This document shows positions 11,501 through 23,034 of a stretch of DNA of 64,000 bases, one piece after another. The translations under genes were made by a program, and so were the position numbers. A model generated the notes under the pieces. The model worked only from the letters and a program-made list of their open reading frames with translations. It had not been told where the DNA came from and searched no databases. Position 1 is the stretch's first letter. Each line of letters begins with the position of its first letter. Location: NCBI RefSeq assembly GCF_905147045.1, contig NC_065896.1:2753001-2817000 (forward strand), in the 5' to 3' direction. The stretch comes from Nymphalis io (lineage: Eukaryota > Arthropoda > Insecta > Lepidoptera > Nymphalidae).

Positions 11501-14500
11501 AATTGAATATAACAATCACATAAATGATTAGATTGAATTAAAGAACAGGAGTTTATATTCAAAAATCAACAATCTATATAAAATAATTTTATTTGTTCAA
11601 TCACCTCGTGCTTTCCGTAGCACATCTTGGTGGTGAGCACGACGCAGGGCGGACAGTCGCCCGAGTGGCACGAGTGGTGCGGCGGGTGTCCGCAGGGGCG
11701 GACGCGGCGACACGGCGCGCTGCAGGCGGGCGGCTTCGTGCCGCAGCGCACGGGCGGCAGCACCACCTCCGTCCCGCACTCGCAGCGGAGCTCCTCGAAG
11801 CCTGGGTTCAATGAGATAAATCGATAAGTTCATGTTTTCTTATTCAATAATACCTGTTACCACAAGTAATCTGATATTATTTATTATATAATTATTTGTT
11901 TTTTAGTCAAAAATTGTACATGTGATAAGAGAAATACATATGTAAAAATATTGACAGATTTTCTTTATCTGTATAAAGACTGAAGACATTTTATTTTATG
12001 TAATTGTGATAAAGTAACTGCACACAAGCTTGGAAAATGAATTTATTTATCTGTACATGAATCCTTAGATAATCAGTGTCATTTTTTATTGATTTAGCTA
12101 TGTTTTCTATACTTACTGACTCTAGGACATGGCGGACAGTGTCCGGTGTGACAGAACTCCTCGCAGCGGTGCAGCTGACAGGGCAGCGTGCGCGCGCAAG
12201 CTACGGCACACCGATGCGTCTGCGCGTCGCAGCACACCGTGCGGCAGCGGTGGCGCCCGCACGACAGCTTCTGTACAGGCCATTCAATTAAGCTTTGAGA
12301 GACTATTTGAGATTAATGACTACATTATCACTATTACATACTTTATACAAGACTTATAAAAACAATATATATGGTAAAAATTTGGAATATAATACTTATA
12401 ATTGTATTTTTTTATTTTAATAATCTTATTTTATAAAATAAATAAAAGTAAAAGTAAAAGTAACAGCCTGTGAATGTCCCACTGCTGGGCTAAAGGCCTC
12501 CTCTCCTCTTTTTGAGGAGAAGGTTTGGAGCTTATTCCACCACGCTGCTCCAATGCGGGTTGGTGGAATACACATGTGGCAGAATTTCAGTGAAATTAGA
12601 CACATGCAGGTTTCCTCACGATGTTTTCCTTCACCGTAAAGCACGAGATGAATTATAATCGCAAATTAAGCACATGAAAATTCAGTGGTGCTTGCCCGGG
12701 TTCGAACCCACGATCGCCGGTTAGGATTCACGCGTTCTTACCACTAGGCCATCTCGGCTCTAAAAAAATAAATAGATTATTATAAATTCATTACTTTCTA
12801 AAAAAGAAATAATTTAATGTAATATCATCTGCAGGTCAATCTGAAAGTTTGAAAATTGAACTAATTTTTTAGCTAGATGCATATTCAATTTTTTTAATAA
12901 CATAAAATTAAAATAATAAATTATAATTATCGGCACCGGGCGGATTTCGCCCACGGAGTCCAATCTCAAGAGACATTAGGCAACTGTGCAGTTAATATTA
13001 TAGTGCACAAATGTTTGCGCAAACACAAAAGCACAGATTTCCTAACTTTCAAAATCCGATGGAACGTCACTCTGAGGCAGTCAATAAAAAGTATGCATTG
13101 TAAGTAATAAATGACACATAACATATTTCATTTACCTTATTGCACTTTCTCTGGCACATCACATTATTAACCATCTGCGACAGGTCTGCGCAGGGGACTT
13201 CCCGGTTGGAGTGACCGCAGCGACATTGCACCGGCGTGGTGTCAGGGCAGACGCGACAATTACCTGAATAGATTTTATATATTAATTAAACATTTTTTAT
13301 TTATTAATTTAATCACTGAGACCGTCAAAAGAATTATGGAATGTACATTATTGAATACTTATTGTTATGTTTAATGTTGATAAAAAAGAGTCCTTCCTAA
13401 GTAAGAGAAAAATATATAATATATATATCCTAATTGTGTATGTAATTTAACAAATTCATGGCATTTTTTAATTCTTGCTCACTTTCGTATGAAGTAGTAC
13501 TTTAGCAGTATTAGCACTTTTAAAAAAAAATTAAGGACATGAAAATTCAGTGGTGATTGCTCGGGTTTGAACCCATGATGATCGGTTAAGATTCACGCGT
13601 TCTAACCACTAAGCCAACTCGGCTCAAAATAGGTTAGTTTTAAATTATTTATTTACCTTCATGGCAACACTCTTTGCAGAAATGTTTATCTCCAGCAGGA
13701 CCACAGGGCAGGGGCTTGGCACAAATATTACTACAAAGTGGTATTGGGTCTGTACAAGATTTACGCTGATCTTTGCCTATTCTGAAATAAGAGGACAATT
13801 ACTTTTGAGTATTATTTTGTTTCGTACCAATGCCATATTTATATTATAAGATATTGAATAAGTTATATATTACCAAGACAAGCATACTATTATTATAGAA
13901 AATAATGATCTAATATAGAACATACTAGAAATAAAGTAATACTAAAAAGTTTCTTTTATTTAACCAAAATGATTTAGTCAAATGAACTTTGATCTTGTAC
14001 ACATATGTGTCTGTGCAGATTCAAAATTTCATTTAGTTTCATAAATCCTTTGCGCAATTTTCGGAACACATGAATAACGGTTAGTCAGTCGTCGTGTAAC
14101 TCACCTGGTGTTGCCGCAAGGGCAGGTGGGCACGTTGTCGGGGAGCAGCGGGCAGGGCGGGCAGGGCGCCGCGTGGCACGGCGCGCGACACACGTGCGCG
14201 CCGCACGCCAGCACGCGCCCGCACGGCGCCGCGCACGACCACGTCGCGCACGCGCCGGACTGCGCCGTGCACGGCACGGAGCGAGACTTTGCCGCGGGGC
14301 AGTGGCACACTGCAAACGATCAACTTTGGTTGTATATTGATGATTCATATTATTTCTTTGTGTTTTTTTTAAGCATTTACCACACAATAGTATGAATGTA
14401 CACCTATCTCTAGAAGTTTTTTATTTCAGGATAGTTGATCACATGCATCATAATATGTTTTACCCTAAAATAATGTGCCAGAACAACTTAGGTTTAAAGC

Positions 14501-17500
14501 AACCTTTTGTCATATTCATTATTTGAATAATATCGTCTTCATCATCATACTTTTCCATCCACTGCTGGACATATAGTAAAATGGCACACCACTTAGCTCT
14601 TTACTGGTGGTAGGGCTTTGTGCAAGCCCGTCTGGGTAGGTACCACCCACTCATCAGATATTCTACCGCAAAACAGCAATACTTGATATTGTTGTGTTCC
14701 GGTTTGAAGGGTGAGTGAGCCAGTGTAATTACAGGCACAAGGGACATAACATCTTAGTTCCCAAGGTTGGTGGCGCATTGGCTATAAGCGATGGTTGACA
14801 TTTCTTACAATGCCAATGTCTAAGGGCGTTTGGTGACCACTTACCATCAGGTGGCCCATATGCTCGTCCACCTTCCTATTCTATAAAAAAAAAAGAGTCT
14901 TCAGCTATTTATTTAATTTAATTTTACATATTTTTTTTATATAAAATTTTATTTTACATATAACAAATAAGAGAAACGAGGGCAAAATAGCAAGCACAGA
15001 AATTAGATGTGACAAATTGACTAGAAAATAAATCTTTCTATATTTTGTGGGTTCAAAACCTCGCTGAATGTTTAATTACTTTATTTGTATTTAAAATTTA
15101 TCTTGTGTATGCAGTAAAGTAAAACTCCTTAAGGAAACCTGCGCATGTCAGATGTTTCTGCCGTATGTTTTACTTGGGCTTTGTGTAAGTATGTCTGTGT
15201 AGGTTCATCCCAGTTACAGTAACAGCCTGTGAATGTCCCACTGCTGGGCTAAAGACCTCCTCTCCCTTTTTTGAGGTTTTTTTTTTTTAGGTTCATCCCA
15301 CTAGGCACATATTATACCGCTAAACAGCAATACTTATTATTTTTGCGTTCCGGTTGGAAGGGTGAGTGAGCCAATGTTACTATAGGCACAAGGGATATAA
15401 CATCTTAGTTACCAAGATTGGTGGTGTATTGGTGATATATGAAATAGTCAATATTTATTACAGCGCCAATATCTATGGGCGAGGTGACCACTTACCATCG
15501 GGATAAATACCCGCCGATATTTTAATGTTCAAGTTATTTTTAATACATATAATGCATAATATAAATAACATTTAATTCACCTTGGGTAACAATTTCTTCA
15601 CAAGCATCGCAAGGACCTTCATGGCAGTCTTTTGTGCACGAGTGCACCCCACACTCGAGTTTGCGATTACATTGACGACCGCAAACTTGTGCCAATTTGC
15701 TGCTGCAAAGTATCGAGCGTGTCTCTGTGCCACAGCCGCATTTCCTGTATTAGCATATTTACATTAAGAATAAAAAAAATAATGAATAAAAATGAATATC
15801 TTATTAATATTTTGGACTTAATATAAGAAAGTATAATACACAGTGATGTATATAAATTAGAACAAAGTGACAAAATAAGACAAATATTTTAATGTATTTA
15901 CATGGCTTGTAACTTACTTCTTAATAGTTGCTTGACATGGTGGGCAAGGGCCAGGATGACAAAGCAATGTACAAGGATGTGGGCAGTTCCTTGGCCGCTT
16001 ACACGATTTTCCACAAGTGTGAGCTCCACTTGAGCCTCTCTGATATTCTGGGTTGCGTACTGCTCCACACATACATCTATATTCAACCGGTATGACTTGA
16101 TTTGTATTCTGGCAAGCTGGACAGCGCCATTTGCCTTCTGCAAGAGATAATGGAAGTATGTAGTAGTAAAATGTTGAATTCAATTTTGTCCCATCCTAAC
16201 TCATATTTTAAATGTCAAAGTGAGTTTCTTATTTATTTGTTACATTTATTCATCTTAACTACTTTAACACCAATCTTAATAAAATTTTGCATACACTTTG
16301 TAAAAGGTACAAAAAGGGACAGGTAAGGTTAGCATATTAGGTAAGGGAGCACAGATTTTCTTCATATTCTATTTTCTTTTTAAATGATAACAAAAAAGTA
16401 ATAATTCTTTAAAGTTTTTCATACTAAAAAACGTTTAAACAATATTATATAACAATTTTAGAAAAGGATTCAATAATACTTTCATATAATATAAAATGTT
16501 ATTTTATAAATAAAATATGAGTTATAAAATGATTGAGTTTATTTTCTATGAAGATAATACATTTAAAATATATCAAAAACAATAGAAAATATATGCCAAT
16601 AACTTACCAACCAAACTGCTTATGGCCCACTTCCTTATACAGCGGAGGTGCAGTACATGGTAGCAGTTGCTGCAGTACCAAACAACATCAGTTTGTTTCA
16701 CTCTTTCACAACACACTAGACATTCAAGCGTTCCTTTATCTAATTGTTCACTAAGACGTTCGCGCTGGGTCATTTCTGTATTTGCTGAAATATGCAATAT
16801 GTAAAAAGTTTTACACACATAATCTACACAAGTACTCATTTATTTCATTTAAAAAATAATTATTGATACCTCCTGCATTTGTAAAAGGCTTTTTTCCTCT
16901 CATTGGACTTGACACATTGTCTTTCACTTTTTCTTCCCTATGATATGCATATGTATTGGCATATTGTTCATCCTCAGTACTATTGCGTTCCACAGCTCTT
17001 AACCGCTGAGTGCCTGCCCATTTGCGATTTCGTGATCCCTCATTTCTACCATTTCTAACATCTTGACTTTCTTTAGGCAGTGTACTGTTGTAAAAAGTTC
17101 GACCTACATCAGACTCTTTATTCTTAGCCTTAGGGTTGGATTTTGATTGGCCCCCTTCATTTTGCATGCTAACATCATCATGAGCATTTGTCTCATGATT
17201 AAAGCTGTTGAAATCGCTGTTACGATTGTTTGTTCTATGATTATTAGAATCTTGATGATTAAAATCTTGATTACGGTAGTTAGTGTCTTGGGTTTGATTA
17301 TTATTAGTAGAACGATTTTTGGATTTGCGGTTCCGATTGTTTAGTTCATTGGGACGGTTTGATGAGTCTTTATGCATTTTAGTAGAGCTTTGATCTAAAG
17401 ACTCGGGGTGGCTATTATAACAGTCTTGATTACGAATTTTTGACTCACCTTTATTGGTTCGATTTAAATCTTGATTTTTAGAAAATTTTTGCATCTGACT

Positions 17501-18145
17501 CGTTGTGTCATTACTATATGAGGTACTTTGTTGAGAGCTATGGGGTTTTTCTCTCCAATTGGTGGAACAAGATGGTTTTGAATAATTACTGGATGGTTTA
17601 CTTAATGCACCACTCGATGAACTTGCTTCTTGTGAGGACTCATTGTTCTCATTGTGTGGACTGCTCGGAGATTTCGATTTGGAACTTTTGGGCACAAATT
17701 CAGTAGCAGTTGGTGTTAGCTTTGATTTAAAAACCACTTCATTTGTGTAATTATTTTTATCTGAGGTCACCGGGTTATATTGATTATGCATGTTTGGTTG
17801 ATAAGTTTCCTCATTATTAGGAAAATTGGCAGTGTTTGATCCATAGGCATATTCTGCCTGGGAGCTTTGAGGTGTGGTACCATTTTGATAACTGGGTATA
17901 TTGTTATATTGAGCATTTGGATAGTTTTGATATTGTATATTATTGTAGTTAGCGGGATTCGCAGGTGGTGGATTTGAAATTTGCATTTGAGATAGAAATT
18001 CATCAAAACTAACATATTGATTACTGGGGTCATATTGCCTATTCGGATTTGGATAATAAGCTTGATACTGGCTATTATAATCGTTGTTCCAATTATTAGG
18101 TGCTTGGTACTGGTTATAAGAATAAGAATTATTCCACTGAGACAT
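8567..18145 (-). CDS. stc: Shuttle craft / NFX1: NF-X1-type zinc finger, RING and R3H protein
   Basis: Sixteen coding exons: 18145-16870, 16784-16608, 16137-15918, 15744-15581, 14309-14105, 13781-13657, 13263-13136, 12270-12117, 11801-11605, 11346-11222, 10934-10749, 10125-10036, 9728-9530, 9396-9244, 9023-8875, 8675-8567. They total 3657 nt (1218 residues), with every junction in phase. Residues 1-425 are Asn/Gln/Ser-rich and disordered, with a PAM2-like motif SKLTPTATEFVPKS at 141-154. A RING (CLVCCERV...WRCPACQ) spans about 444-492, with its last pair of Cys on the next exon. Repeated NF-X1 Cys/His fingers (for example GHPPHHSCHSGDCPPC) run from about 500 to 980. An R3H domain (RQKRQFIHELCEHFG, then EPNRNVVATA) lies near 1085-1130, and the C terminus is IDYFDNPPEN. 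The family acts as nuclear nucleic-acid-binding factors; Drosophila shuttle craft is needed for embryonic motor nerve development. SINEs sit in several introns. Confidence 0.95.
9052..9096. repeat. Family-1-like SINE fragment
   Basis: The stretch GGCAGACGAGCAAATGGGCAA resembles the poly-A-proximal part of family 1. It is too short to say more. Confidence 0.35.
10153..10449 (-). mobile_element. Family-1 SINE, full length, in a shuttle craft intron
   Basis: Twelve Ts then TATAGAACAGG on the left and CCCTACCACCAGTA on the right; the sense strand is minus, the same as the host gene. It lies in the intron 10126-10748. Confidence 0.9.
10951..11085. repeat. Diverged SINE related to family 1
   Basis: Begins GATTAGAAAGGTAGACGAGCAAATGGG and continues with recognisable but heavily mutated family-1 segments (GCATTGGGG, CCAATCACAGTACCCACC). 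It sits in a shuttle craft intron. Confidence 0.45.
12436..12761 (-). mobile_element. Family-2 SINE, tRNA-derived, full length
   Basis: On the minus strand it starts AGCCGAGATGGCCTAGTGG (pol III A box) and continues to GGGTTCGAACCC (B box). A roughly 250-bp body follows, ending in CAGGCTGTTAC and a (TTTTAC)n tail. This matches the tRNA-headed SINEs abundant in Lepidoptera (Metulj-like; the name is not verified). It lies in the shuttle craft intron 12271-13135. Confidence 0.9.
12931..13080 (-). repeat. Family-3 SINE, 3' half
   Basis: Reads GAGTCCAATCTCAAGAGA..TTAGGCAACTGTGCAG..TAGTGCACAAATGTTTGCGC, the reverse complement of the 3' half of the copy at 49612-49895. Confidence 0.75.
13532..13624 (-). 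repeat. Family-2 SINE head fragment
   Basis: Contains GGTTTGAACCC (B box) and CACTAAGCCAACTCGGCTC (A-box end), only the tRNA-like head. It lies in a shuttle craft intron. Confidence 0.8.
14602..14894 (+). mobile_element. Family-1 SINE, full length; reference copy
   Basis: Starts TACTGGTGGTAGGGCTTTGTG and ends CTATTCTATAAAAAAAAAA. It is inserted antisense to shuttle craft in the intron 14310-15580, and its length and both ends make it the best reference copy here. The start contains an A-box-like TGGTGGTAGGG. Confidence 0.92.
15180..15504 (+). repeat. Old family-1 SINE split by a family-2 SINE
   Basis: The diverged family-1 body (GTTCCGGTTGGAAGGGTGAGTGAGCC) is interrupted at 15213-15292. The 12-13 bp TAGGTTCATCCCA occurs on both sides of the interruption, as expected for a target-site duplication. 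Confidence 0.75.
15213..15292 (-). mobile_element. Family-2 SINE, 5'-truncated, nested
   Basis: Matches the tail-proximal part of family 2 (ACAGCCTGTGAATGTCCCACTG..GGGCTAAAGACC) and is flanked by the duplicated TAGGTTCATCCCA. A T run follows GAGG at its right end. Confidence 0.75.
17684..17725 (-). other. PAM2-like motif inside shuttle craft
   Basis: Encodes SKLTPTATEFVPKS, which fits the PAM2 pattern (Leu, Pro, Ala, then Glu-Phe-x-Pro) that binds the MLLE domain of poly(A)-binding protein. Human NFX1 also carries an N-terminal PAM2. Here it sits at residues 141-154 in otherwise low-complexity sequence. Confidence 0.65.
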
Positions 18146-19455
18146 TATTACTAAACAAAATAAAAAATTATGAAATATGTCAATTTAGCTTGGGTATGAT
18201 CTTTTTAGATGAATATTCCAATATTTTTAGTGTTTTTGGCCAAAGGCCGAGGCCTGAGGTCTCGTCGAAATGTGTCTCTGTACTCTGAAATTAATTTTAA
18301 ATGAGATACGTTATTGTAGGTCTGAATTTGAGATCATTAAATCGACATGTGGCACTTATAAAGATATTCAATGAATTGAGTTCACTTACCAGTTATCCTT
18401 TCGAATGCCACTTGACTACATATAAACAATAATAAATAAATCAAAAAATAAACTAAAATAATTTAGCAAGTCAAAAATATAATAACTTTTAGACGATGTG
18501 ACAAGATGAGTCGGATTCTATTAAATTGGGGGCAGGGAGGGGAAAGTCAACGTTGACAATATACTTGACATTAGATTTCTACGAAGCGATTCCTATCAAC
18601 GCATAAAATATACTAAGCCATGTTATTTGATAACATTGTTAAAGATGCGAAATATAATAGCTTTTATTAATTAATATCTGTGACCAAAACAGTAGAGATT
18701 TGCAAAACGTATACTGTAAACTTATTTTATTATTAAGTAAGACGTTTTGCGACTTCTTTCGCATGGACTTATCATTAGATTGATCAAGATGTGTGACAAA
18801 AAAAAATATAAATAATATATTAAAAATATTATATTTTTATGTTTTTGATTTGTATAATTATAATGTTTTGTTAAAGTTCGTTTATGATAAATTAAAATTC
18901 TAACTTGTGTCGCTTCACTTTATTAATTTTTTATCTTATAGAATAAATTAAAACAACTTCCACATGAAAAAGTATAATGCATAATACCATTTTTTTAACG
19001 ATATTCGTGCTAAAGACTAATTATTTCTACGTTCATCAATGTTATAAGCTCCGGATAGGACAAAACTGTGAAATTATATGTATCGCATATTTTTATGTTT
19101 ACATTTTACTAATTCATTGTGTTTAGTATGAAAATTACGAACGGTATTCGTTTATTAAATTGTTTTATTTCGAATTTTAATCGAAGTTGCGAATAGAAGA
19201 GGTTTTGTATTTAATTAAAGTTTTAAGCATTCGTACCTCCTTGTATTTTAGACTAGTCATGTACCACTCTGCGTTCAGCCCTTATTGTTTAGCCTTCGTT
19301 CAGGGCTATCTTCATTTTACGCGCAGAATCGCAGGTTTCATAGTATCCTTGACACACTTTATTTCATTAGGAATATGAAAATTAATAGTAGATATATATA
19401 TCACACGTTTGTTCATATGTGAGTTTAAGTCACAGTGCTCATTAGTTGTAATGGA
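18146..19455. promoter_or_regulatory. Divergent promoter region, shuttle craft / MGC-helical gene
   Basis: A 1.3-kb AT-rich gap between two start codons facing away from each other. It should contain both promoters and 5' UTRs. A 5' UTR intron for shuttle craft is possible, but its borders are not clear. No TE was recognised in it. Confidence 0.5.
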
Positions 19456-19468
19456 ATGGGCTGTATAG
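19451..19468 (+). other. Short upstream ORF overlapping the next gene's start
   Basis: ATG GAA TGG GCT GTA TAG starts 5 nt before the main ATG at 19456 and ends inside it in another frame. If the first ATG is used, the product is five residues. Confidence 0.5.
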
Positions 19469-22400
19469 CAAGCTCGCAACGCGTAGATGTAACAACCATG
19501 CCTACTACTGTGAGTACCTACCTATATTTTAAATATGTTCTAGTAAGTGGGTACATAATATAGGGAGAATAACATTTCTTGCATTATAAATGCATATCCC
19601 TGATAACTATAAAATAAGACAAATATTATTTAAATAGTTAGCGAATGAACATAAAAAATATTTAAGAAATTTATTTTTGTCACTAACGGTTGTTGATAGT
19701 CACAGATTTTATGGCAGGATGACACTGGCAAGGAGACTGTACTGACCGCTCTTGTAAGACTAGACCAAGATATATCTAGTAGTGAAAAACACCATCCAGC
19801 TCAAAGACTTGCGGTTGTGTCTGCAGAACTTCAAAGTATACAACAGGTCAAAGCTTAACATATATTAATAAATATAAATTTAAAGTTTTAAATTTTGTGA
19901 TGTATGAATATATAACAATTGTTTTACTGTCAATATTTTAGGAAATTAAAGAGTTTGAAGAAATAACGAGTCCAGTGGCTAACGCAGAAAGTTATGCCAA
20001 AACTATGCATCAGGTAAGCTTTCGTAATGTGTTTGGTTGAGTGTCAAGGTTTTGTATTTTTTAAATTGATACAGCTCTAGTATTGTCACATAAAATATTT
20101 GTTTTAGATGTTCGTCAATTTAGATCTGTACAGACGTCCAATGTTAGCGTCAGAAAATGAAGATTTTGTGGCTAACGTTAATAGAAAGGTAAAAACAAAT
20201 TAATAATGTTATATAATTCTTTAAAATTGTATATTATATGTCGTATAAATTCGTAAATATATATATTTTTCTTCATTATTTTCAGGAAATGCGTAAGCTT
20301 GAATTAAATTGGCTTCGGTTACGAGAAAAGGAATTACAAAGTGAAAAACGATCACTGCATGCACAATTGTTGCGTATACGTACTATGTACACACACCTGC
20401 AGCAATTGTTGAGTAAATATTATTTCATTTATTAATTTTTATTATTTTAATACAATAATTACTTAAAATATATTAATTGTGTATTATCTTTCTTTTTATT
20501 TAATTTTTTTTTTATAGAATAGGAAGGTGGACGAGCATATGGGCCACCTGATGGTAAGTGGTCACCAAACGCCCTTAGACATTGGCATTGTAAGAAATGT
20601 CAACTATCGCTTATAGCCAATGCGCCACCAACCTTGGGAACTAAGATTTTATGTCCCTTGTGCCTGTAATTACACTGGCTCACTCACCCTTCAAACCGGA
20701 ACACAACAATATCAAATATTGCTGTTTTGCGGTAGAATATCTGATGAGTGGGTGGTACCTACCCAGACGAGCTTGCACAAAGCCCTATCACCAGTAAATT
20801 TATTTATATTTTATATTATATAATTTTTTATATTTTCAATTAATATAATTATTTGAAAATATAAAAAAAAATCTCATCATAATTTACCAAAACTTTGGTT
20901 ACCTATATGTTACAGTCTTGTAAAAATAAAACTCCGGTTTATTTTTGGTATAATTAAATACAATAAAAAAAGGTTGCATATGGAGCGAAAACCAACGTCC
21001 AGGAATTTCGTTGGAAGTTGCTTGCGAGCGTGCGCTCGCGTTTCGCGATGCGCTCGCTTCGGTCAGTGCTCGCTTACGAGCATCTGCTGAAAGTGCTCAT
21101 ACAGCGCTGAGGCTGCTAGATGATGCATTGCCAGCTTGGAAACTAACAACAGTGGGCAAGTAAGAATTTTATTAATTGAAAAAAGATGTTCTTACTGATG
21201 ACAGTACAGTTTTACGGCAATCTGCTTTCAACTAATGTTCTGCAGAAGAGTGCTATTTTCGAAACTTAAGAGCAGCAAAATAATATAATGCCTACCTTTT
21301 TTAAATTCAAAGCGCTGTCAATTGACAATGCAGTGTTATCATGGTGGCACAAGCAGTGCCTAATGGTTTTTATGGCACTATTAATCATAATTAGTTCGTA
21401 AATGCTAATCTGATTTAGAGTTATCGCTAATACGTTACTTGGATCTGGAAGGTCCAACAAATTATTAAAAACTTCATAGGATTTTATAATATTTATTTTT
21501 TACTTATGTATTAGCATTTTTTACATTAATCTTAGTTTTTCGTTTTGGTATTAAAAATAATAACTTTTAAAAGTAAAAACTTTTTAAAAAAAATATTTTA
21601 CCTACCTAGGTAACTGAATAAATGGGGCACCTAATGGTAAGCTTGTACTTTTACCAAGAGATACTGGCATTACACCAATACTGGGATCAAAATGCTAATT
21701 TCCTAGTTGAGACAAGGAAATACCGTCTCACTCACCCTTAAAACCAGTACAGCAAAACAAATTATTGATGTTAAGCAGTGGAATGAATGATAATAAATGT
21801 TAATAAACGACCAACAATCATTTTATTGGTAACATGTCTTTTATTAAATTTTATATTAATTATTTTTTTATTGCAAGATTGTTAGCCTACGTTATGAAAT
21901 TTTTAAATTGCATGCATACACTGTGTATTTTATAATCTGCAATACAATGTCGTGAAAGATTACATAATAATTATAATCTTCTTAATGTCAATTTCATAAG
22001 TATGTTAACATCTAAGACAAGGTAATATTAAGTTTAAAATAAACACTAAAAAAATACACTTGTTTCATAGACTTTGTTTACTAATGTTTGCATTAGAAGC
22101 GGATGGGAACGCACACGCGCATGTTCGGACACATGCAGACTGCTCGTGCACGCTCGCTGCGGGGAGCGCGGCGCGCGCCGCGTACTGGTCGCCACAGCTG
22201 CGCCGCGCGCCGCACGCGCGCTCAGACTCGCCTTGGATTACGCTTTTACGGACGCAATGCATGACTTTAAGTATGTTCTAGTTAAGTTTGTGTTGATTTA
22301 ATTTGCAAAATTACTGTTAGTTTGCTCTTACGAATTTAACCTTTAGATGACGTGACTTTATTCTACTCACTACTGCAATTTAAAGACGTAAGAGAAAAAG

Positions 22401-23033
22401 GAGATCGTTCGCAAAATTAATATATCAATGATGTCGATCATGGAAAAGAAGAAACAAAACAAAGGGTCAATTGCAGACGCTAGTAACTACCTATACTTCG
22501 AAGTGTTACTTTATAAAATAAATTGTTTTAATTTCATTTTATGAATTTGCTAATTAGAAAAAAAATAAAATAAACAGGTTTTAATTGCATGCAATAGTCA
22601 CAATTTGAACCACGGAACGCTAATGTTACCACTGCTGTAGATTAATGCATCGAATTAACTTTTGTCTCATAAGTATGTTTTAGATATTCATTTACAAAAA
22701 AAAACTTTGTTTCAGATATCAAAGAGCAACAGAGGCATTTTTACAGTTTAAGGAGGCTTTAGTCCAATTAGTCAATTCTATACATCAGGTAAATAATAAA
22801 TTTACTTATCTTAATATTATCATTTGGATAGTTTTAATTATGCTTTTAAACGTTTTGTTAATCAGGTACTTTTAAACAACGCTGAAAACTTAGCTGTGGC
22901 TGAAAAGGAATTAATGGAAAACAGACGACAACTCAGAGCAGCAAGAGTGAACGAAATAGTCAAAAAAGGTTTAGCTGATTTGAAATATGAGTCATCCACA
23001 CTTGCCAGTTTAAAAATAACAGTTAGAGAATAA
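19456..23033 (+). CDS. Unrecognised helical protein with N-terminal acylation signature (MGC...S)
   Basis: I do not recognise the family. Nine exons: 19456-19509, 19706-19846, 19942-20013, 20108-20188, 20286-20412, 20973-21159, 22097-22270, 22716-22788, 22866-23033. All junctions are phase-consistent (1077 nt, 358 residues). It starts MGCIASSQRVDVTTMPTT: Gly2 and Ser6 fit N-myristoylation and Cys3 fits palmitoylation, so membrane attachment is inferred. The rest is almost wholly helical, Leu/Ala/Glu/Arg-rich and without Pro-rich linkers. Coiled-coil-like parts lie at about 115-155 (RKLELNWLRLREKELQ) and 280-345 (AVAEKELMENRRQLRAARV). Exons 6 and 7 are much GC-richer than the others and code an Ala/Arg-rich middle. 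There is no transmembrane segment or catalytic motif. The exon 7 acceptor (GCATTAG before 22097) was chosen because only it keeps frame with exon 8. Confidence 0.72.
20504..20796 (-). mobile_element. Family-1 SINE, full length
   Basis: T10 then TATAGAATAGG on the left and CTATCACCAGTA on the right. It lies in intron 5 of the MGC-helical gene, antisense to it. Confidence 0.9.
21611..21770 (-). repeat. Diverged family-1 SINE
   Basis: Recognisable pieces in order: ATGGGGCACCTAATGGTAAGC, ATACTGGCATTAC, CTCACTCACCCTTAAAACCAG. It lies in intron 6 of the MGC-helical gene. Confidence 0.55.
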
Positions 23034-23034
23034 A
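23029..23034 (+). terminator. AATAAA overlapping the stop codon
   Basis: The hexamer AATAAA contains the TAA stop of the MGC-helical gene. It may be fortuitous, since cleavage here would leave almost no 3' UTR. Confidence 0.25.

Noticed and set aside
14108..14395. Plus-strand His/Gly-rich frame at 14.1 kb and similar frames at 11.6 and 12.1 kb
   Set aside because: Opposite strand of NF-X1 zinc-finger exons; no splice or start support.
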